A stretch of 9,924 bases of DNA, taken from Deltaproteobacteria bacterium. Lineage in GTDB: Bacteria; Myxococcota; Polyangia; Haliangiales; Haliangiaceae. Under the pieces are notes generated by a model. The model was not told where the DNA came from and searched no databases. It saw only the letters and a program-made list of their open reading frames with translations. Both the position numbers and the translations under genes were made by a program. How positions within the stretch are numbered: the first letter of the stretch is position 1; every line of letters begins with the position of its first letter. Below are positions 6,734 through 9,924 of the stretch, one piece after another. The stretch spans positions 1-9,924 of the forward strand of contig JAGSPR010000246.1 in assembly GCA_018262455.1 (NCBI GenBank), written 5' to 3'.

Positions 6734-6763
6734 TTGACGGAGCACCGACGGTGGTGCTACATC
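6734..6763 (+). promoter_or_regulatory. possible promoter of the yfgM-like/bamB operon
   Basis: TTGACG (6734-6739) is a 5/6 match to the -35 consensus. It is followed by 18 bases and TACATC (6758-6763), a weak 3/6 -10. The ATG at 6776 is 12 bases further on, so the leader would be only a few bases. It sits in the 124-base divergent region shared with the outer-membrane protein gene. Confidence 0.35.
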
Positions 6764-6775
6764 CGCCCGACCCCG

Positions 6776-7507
6776 ATGGCCGCCCAGGAACCCACCAAAC
6801 CGCACGAGCCTCCGAAGCCGGTCCAGATCGGTGGCGAGACGCTCGTCGAACGTCTGCTGCCTCACATCAAGAAGATCGTCGTCGGCGTGATCTTGCTTGC
6901 GGTGGTCGCGAGCATCGTGTTCGGCATCCGCTACTTCAACCAGCGCAAGGATGCCCAGGACACCGACAAGCTCGCAGCGGTGCTGGAGGTCGGACATCGT
7001 CCGATCGCCACGCCTGGAGCGACTCCCGATCCCAAGAATCCGGAGTTCGCCGACCAGAAGGCGCGCGCGCAGACGGTGCTCGACGAGATGGCCAAGCAGG
7101 ACACCAACAAGGCCGGGCCCGCGGTTCGTGGCGCCCTGCTGGTGGACGCTGGCAAGCTCGACGAGGCGATCGCCGAGTACAAGAAGTGCCTGCCCGGCCC
7201 CAACATCGAGGACATCCTGTGCCGCGAAGGGCTCGGGATCGCGCTCGAGACCAAGGCCGGCACCGAGAAGGATCCCGCTGCACGGCAGCAAGGTCTCGAG
7301 GGGGCGCTCACGGCGTTCCTCGCGATGCAGCCCGCCGAGGATGGCGCACGCCGCGCGTACGCGCTCTACCACCAGGCCCGGATCCAGCTCCAGCTTGGCA
7401 AGACCGCCGAGGCGAAGGCCCTGTTCCAGAAGGCCAAGGAGCTCACGCCCCCCAAGGAGCTGGCAGTGCTGATCGATCGCCGGCTCGCAAACCTCGGAGC
7501 TTCATGA
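6776..7507 (+). CDS. Membrane-anchored TPR protein, YfgM/CpoB-like
   Basis: The 243-residue protein has a Pro-rich cytoplasmic N-terminus (1-30), one transmembrane helix (about 34-51, KIVVGVILLAVVASIVFG) and a periplasmic C-terminal region with TPR-type helices. Clear examples are GALLVDAGKLDEAIAEYKK (119-137) and the segment from about 192 to 225. This is the topology of E. coli YfgM, an ancillary SecYEG subunit linked to periplasmic chaperones. In E. coli yfgM lies directly upstream of bamB, as this gene does here, which supports the assignment more than sequence identity would. The frame opens at 6734, but ATG 6776 is preferred because the upstream start would overlap the TTGACG element. 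Its stop overlaps the next start as ATGA, so translation of the two is probably coupled. A generic TPR protein is the alternative. Confidence 0.75.
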   Translation: MAAQEPTKPHEPPKPVQIGGETLVERLLPHIKKIVVGVILLAVVASIVFGIRYFNQRKDAQDTDKLAAVLEVGHRPIATPGATPDPKNPEFADQKARAQTVLDEMAKQDTNKAGPAVRGALLVDAGKLDEAIAEYKKCLPGPNIEDILCREGLGIALETKAGTEKDPAARQQGLEGALTAFLAMQPAEDGARRAYALYHQARIQLQLGKTAEAKALFQKAKELTPPKELAVLIDRRLANLGAS

Positions 7508-8655
7508 AGGCTGGCGCACTCGTCCTGGGAATCCTCGGCATCGGGTGCGCGCGTGTTCCGCTCCATCGTGCCGATGCGATGAGCGCCCAGCCGATCGAGG
7601 CCCTGGGCGAAGATCGCCTGAGCCTGCACTGGAAGTTCTCGACGGCCGATCGGCTCACCGAGGTCGCCCCGCAGGAGTTCGCGCAGGCCGCGGTCTACGC
7701 CGACACGCTCTACGTAGGCTCCGCGGGGGGCACGTTCTACGCCCTGCGGGCGGGCACCGGCGCCGTGCGCTGGAAGAAGCAGATCGGTGCCGTGGCGAGT
7801 GCTCCGCTCGTCGCCGGCGGGATGATCTACGTGGGGACGGCTGACGGCATCCTGATGGCGCTCGACTCGCAGACCGGTCAGGAGAAGTGGCGCTACCAGA
7901 GCCGCGGTCCGATCGAGCAGCAGCCGGTCGCGACCACCGAGCTCGTCGTGTTCGCGAACGAGGCCGATCAGGTGGTCGCGGTCGACGCGATCACGGGCAA
8001 GTTCAAGTGGCAGTTCAAGAGCGAGACGCCGGAGGAGTACACGCTGCGCGGCCACGCCGGCGTCAACATCGATGGCGATCTCATCTACACCGGGTTCTCG
8101 AACGGCACGCTCGTCGCGTTGCGCAAGGACACCGGCTCGGTTGCGTGGTCGACCTCGCTCAAGGCAGACGCCGACCGGTTCTTCGACGTCGACGCCACGC
8201 CGCTCGTCCTGGGCGATCGCGTGTACGCCTCATCATCTTCGGGCGGTGTGTATGCGCTCGACAAGACCACGGGCCTCGTGCGCTGGAGAGTCCCGTTCTG
8301 GGACGCGGCCCTGCCGAGTAGCTCCGGCAACGTCGGCGGCATCACCAGCGATGGCAAGGTCCTCTATGTCAGCGTCGCCGACCTCGGCACCTACTCGATC
8401 GATCTCGCCGGTAACGTGCTGTGGCGGGTCGGAGCGCGCGGCGGCGGCGAGCCTGCCGCGCCCGTCGTGTTCCGCGAGCTGCTGCTGTACTCGCTCGCCA
8501 ACGACGGCATGTTCGTCGCCGATCGAAGGACCGGGACCACGCTCGAGTGGTTCGATCCCGGTGACGGCATCTCGGCCGCGCCGACGATCACCGGCGATGG
8601 CCGGCTGTTCGTGATGTCGAACCGCGGCATCCTGTACTCGTTCGATCTCGACTGA
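7504..8655 (+). CDS. bamB: BamB-like beta-propeller lipoprotein (PQQ-repeat)
   Basis: This 383-residue protein is likely the BamB scaffold of the outer-membrane beta-barrel assembly machine, anchored in the outer membrane facing the periplasm. A short N-terminal signal (KAGALVLGILGIGC) ends at Cys-15, the probable lipidated residue. The lipobox is imperfect, with Gly at -3. The rest consists of PQQ/WD-like blades of the form YVGSAGGTFYALRAGTGAVRW, YVGTADGILMALDSQTGQEKW and YASSSSGGVYALDKTTGLVRW, ending in ILYSFDLD. The start ATG 7504 overlaps the upstream stop by 4 bases and has GGAG 4 bases before it. The same frame stays open upstream to 6727, but that stretch lies over the TPR gene in another frame and is not homologous. 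Adjacency to a YfgM-like gene and, more distantly, der matches the E. coli cluster. Another PQQ-repeat lipoprotein cannot be excluded. Confidence 0.82.
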   Translation: MKAGALVLGILGIGCARVPLHRADAMSAQPIEALGEDRLSLHWKFSTADRLTEVAPQEFAQAAVYADTLYVGSAGGTFYALRAGTGAVRWKKQIGAVASAPLVAGGMIYVGTADGILMALDSQTGQEKWRYQSRGPIEQQPVATTELVVFANEADQVVAVDAITGKFKWQFKSETPEEYTLRGHAGVNIDGDLIYTGFSNGTLVALRKDTGSVAWSTSLKADADRFFDVDATPLVLGDRVYASSSSGGVYALDKTTGLVRWRVPFWDAALPSSSGNVGGITSDGKVLYVSVADLGTYSIDLAGNVLWRVGARGGGEPAAPVVFRELLLYSLANDGMFVADRRTGTTLEWFDPGDGISAAPTITGDGRLFVMSNRGILYSFDLD

Positions 8656-8675
8656 GCCGCGTCGATCGATTCCTG

Positions 8676-8698
8676 TCCGGCGAAGCAAGGACGCCGGA
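8676..8698. terminator. hairpin between convergent genes, possible bidirectional terminator
   Basis: TCCGGCG (8676-8682) and CGCCGGA (8692-8698) are exact reverse complements with a 9-base loop. They lie in the 47 bases between the bamB stop and the stop of the EAL gene. Neither strand has a T run after the stem, so termination would need Rho or a U-independent mechanism. Confidence 0.4.
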
Positions 8699-8702
8699 TC
8701 GG

Positions 8703-9581
8703 TCAGAGCGGATCGCAAAACGGCGGGGCAGGGCGTGCGATCAGGTAGCCCTGGAGCAGATCACAGCCGAGATCGACGAGCACCCGGGCCTCCGCCTCGG
8801 TCTCGACGCCCTCGCCGATCACCATCGTGCCTTGCTGACGACAGAGCTCGGTGATCGAGCGGATCAGCCGCTGCTTCATCGCGTGCTTGTCGACGTCGCG
8901 CACGAGCGACATGTCGAGCTTCACGAAGTCGGTGTCGAGCGGCGTGAACGTGCCCATCCTGGCGTGCCCGCCGCCGAGATCATCGATCGCGATCCGGAAG
9001 CCGAGCTCGCGCAGCTGGGCGACCCGATAACGGATGTCGCTCTCGCCTTCGAGCGAGGTGCGCTCGGTGATCTCGAGGACCACGCGCGACGCGACCTTGG
9101 AGAGCGGCGCGAACGCCGAGGTCAGCTGCTTGTCATAGAGATCGAGCAGGTGGAGGTTGATGAACACGACGCCGCGCTCGGGCGGCGCGCCAGCAATCAC
9201 CTTCGCGCTGTGTGCGCGAACTGCGCGGCCGAGCGTCGGGATCCGCTCGAGGCGCTCGGCGGCATCGAGGATCGCGCCCGGATGCGGCAACGACTTGTCC
9301 TGCGATCGCAGCAGCGCCTCGTACCCGAACCGCGCGCGCGTGCTCGCGTGCACGATCGGCTGGAAATGCATCGTCAGGCTGGCGAGACAACGATCGAGCT
9401 TGGTCTCGAGATCGCGCAGGACAGCGCCGGGGTCGCTCGCCTGGTGCAGCACAGGTGGATGCGTGCCGGCGGCGAACTGCGGCTCGCCTTGGAGCGCGGC
9501 CGCGGGAATGGGCTCCGACGGCGTAGACAACAGGGGCGGCACCGGCGGGAGCCTTGGGTCAGGATGCCGGTCATTGGCCAC
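8703..9581 (-). CDS. EAL-domain cyclic-di-GMP phosphodiesterase
   Basis: The product should hydrolyse c-di-GMP to pGpG in the cytoplasm. Counting from GTG 9581 (292 residues), residues 1-55 are Pro/Ala-rich and disordered, and the EAL domain fills about 65-292. Family residues are all visible: YEALLR (E88), FINL (N142), LEITE (E170, E173), IDDLGGG (D200, D201), VKLD (K221), GEGVET (E257, E260) and LQGY (Q277). The protein is therefore predicted to be active. Loop 6, normally DFGTGYS, reads DLGGGHA, which may alter dimer control. No sensor, GGDEF or membrane domain is present. ATGs at 9593 and 9590 are in frame and add up to four residues, but they fall inside the TATGAT promoter element. GTG 9581 lies 7 bases after that element with GGAG just before it, so it is preferred. 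The gene is convergent with bamB. Confidence 0.9.
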   Translation of the reverse strand: MANDRHPDPRLPPVPPLLSTPSEPIPAAALQGEPQFAAGTHPPVLHQASDPGAVLRDLETKLDRCLASLTMHFQPIVHASTRARFGYEALLRSQDKSLPHPGAILDAAERLERIPTLGRAVRAHSAKVIAGAPPERGVVFINLHLLDLYDKQLTSAFAPLSKVASRVVLEITERTSLEGESDIRYRVAQLRELGFRIAIDDLGGGHARMGTFTPLDTDFVKLDMSLVRDVDKHAMKQRLIRSITELCRQQGTMVIGEGVETEAEARVLVDLGCDLLQGYLIARPAPPFCDPL

Positions 9582-9588
9582 GATCTCC

Positions 9589-9618
9589 ATCATACCCAGG
9601 TCGGCGACCGCTCGCCAA
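9589..9618 (-). promoter_or_regulatory. sigma70-type promoter of the EAL gene
   Basis: On the minus strand TTGGCG (9613-9618) is followed by 18 bases and TATGAT (9589-9594), a 5/6 match to the -10 consensus. The expected transcription start lies at about the GTG at 9581. If used, the promoter excludes the two upstream ATG codons that overlap it. Confidence 0.5.
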
Positions 9619-9676
9619 TTGGTGTCTCACGGGGCCGTGGGCATGAAGCCTTGGCGGATGATGTGGGTGTCCGGAT

Positions 9677-9924
9677 CTAGCAGAGCCGGCGGAGGTGCTC
9701 GCGGAACTCCGCGACGACGAGCGAGGCCGGGTGCTTTTCGAGCTCGTTGTTGACCAGGTCGTCGGCGATCGGCAGGTCGAGCACGAGCCGGTAGACCATC
9801 AAGCACGCCCGGTTCGACAGCGGCACGAAGCGTGCCTCGCCGGTGAGCACCACGTTGGACGAGTCTGGCGTGGTCCACACGATCGCGAGGGCGGAGGGGT
9901 CGTAGCTGTACTCCAGCGTGTAGC
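9677..9924 (-). CDS. C-terminal part of an unidentified protein, possibly START/SRPBCC-like (5' end beyond window)
   Basis: The last 82 codons of a gene that enters from the right edge end at the TAG at 9677. The sequence begins YTLEYSYDPSALAIVWTTPD and goes on through antiparallel-looking strands (VVLTGEARFVPL, LMVYRLVLDLPI) to a C-terminal helix (ADDLVNNELEKHPASLVVAEFREHLRRLC). Strand pairs followed by a long closing helix, with a LPI turn between them, recall the C-terminal half of START/SRPBCC lipid-binding folds. This is a weak resemblance and no catalytic residue can be named. GTG 9880 is an internal codon, since the frame continues to the window edge without a stop. It precedes the EAL gene on the same strand by about 90 bases, with a separate promoter between them. 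Confidence 0.6.
   Translation of the reverse strand, partial: YTLEYSYDPSALAIVWTTPDSSNVVLTGEARFVPLSNRACLMVYRLVLDLPIADDLVNNELEKHPASLVVAEFREHLRRLC

Noticed and set aside
6212..7372. 386-codon minus-strand frame over the outer-membrane and TPR genes
   Set aside because: It lies in another frame from the beta-barrel gene and antisense to the TPR gene. No domain or signal is present.
6727..7503. 259-residue N-terminal extension of the bamB frame
   Set aside because: It is an out-of-frame reading of the TPR gene. BamB starts at ATG 7504 with GGAG before it and its own lipoprotein signal.
9628..9639. CACGGGGCCGTG palindrome in the gap upstream of the EAL gene
   Set aside because: The five-base arms have only two bases between them, so it cannot form a good hairpin and is short for an operator.
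8832..9680. 282-codon plus-strand frame opposite the EAL gene
   Set aside because: The EAL motifs on the minus strand are complete, so this is the antisense shadow.

Overview
The window is about two-thirds G+C, densely coded, and looks like the chromosome of a Myxococcota-type bacterium (former delta-proteobacteria). That placement is inference. It rests on base composition, a myxobacterial-style Ser/Thr kinase with a V-x-P-Q-N catalytic loop, lipoprotein and outer-membrane genes showing a Gram-negative envelope, and TAnnnT-type -10 elements sitting just upstream of start codons. No insertion sequences, CRISPR arrays, tRNA or rRNA genes, or phage genes were seen. No stretch longer than about 130 bases lacks a gene.

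Left part (1-3530). A Ser/Thr protein kinase gene runs leftward off the window edge. Diverging from it is a 740-residue protein with a long disordered Pro/Ala/Thr-rich half, a long coiled coil and a single C-terminal membrane anchor. The two share a 129-base divergent control region that holds a good sigma70-type promoter overlapped by an imperfect inverted repeat. A small hydrophobic protein of unknown function (87 aa) faces the coiled-coil gene tail to tail.

Middle (3649-6066). Two essential ribosome-assembly GTPases, era and der, lie 6 bases apart and almost certainly form one operon. Era carries a KH domain. Der has two G domains joined by a long acidic linker.

Right part (6106-9924). 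A small outer-membrane beta-barrel protein on the minus strand sits between der and a translationally coupled pair: a membrane-anchored TPR protein of YfgM/CpoB type, and a BamB-like beta-propeller lipoprotein. In E. coli, yfgM, bamB and der are neighbours, so the same module is recognisable here in a different order. A convergent minus-strand gene encodes an EAL-domain c-di-GMP phosphodiesterase with all metal and catalytic residues visible. The window ends inside a minus-strand gene that may encode a START/SRPBCC-like protein.

Together the window combines housekeeping functions (ribosome GTPases, outer-membrane assembly) with signalling (kinase, c-di-GMP). The least explained element is the divergent pair formed by a non-RD kinase and a tail-anchored coiled-coil protein. 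A second recurring signal is a -10-like hexamer placed 6-7 bases before five start codons, which suggests that leaderless transcripts are common.
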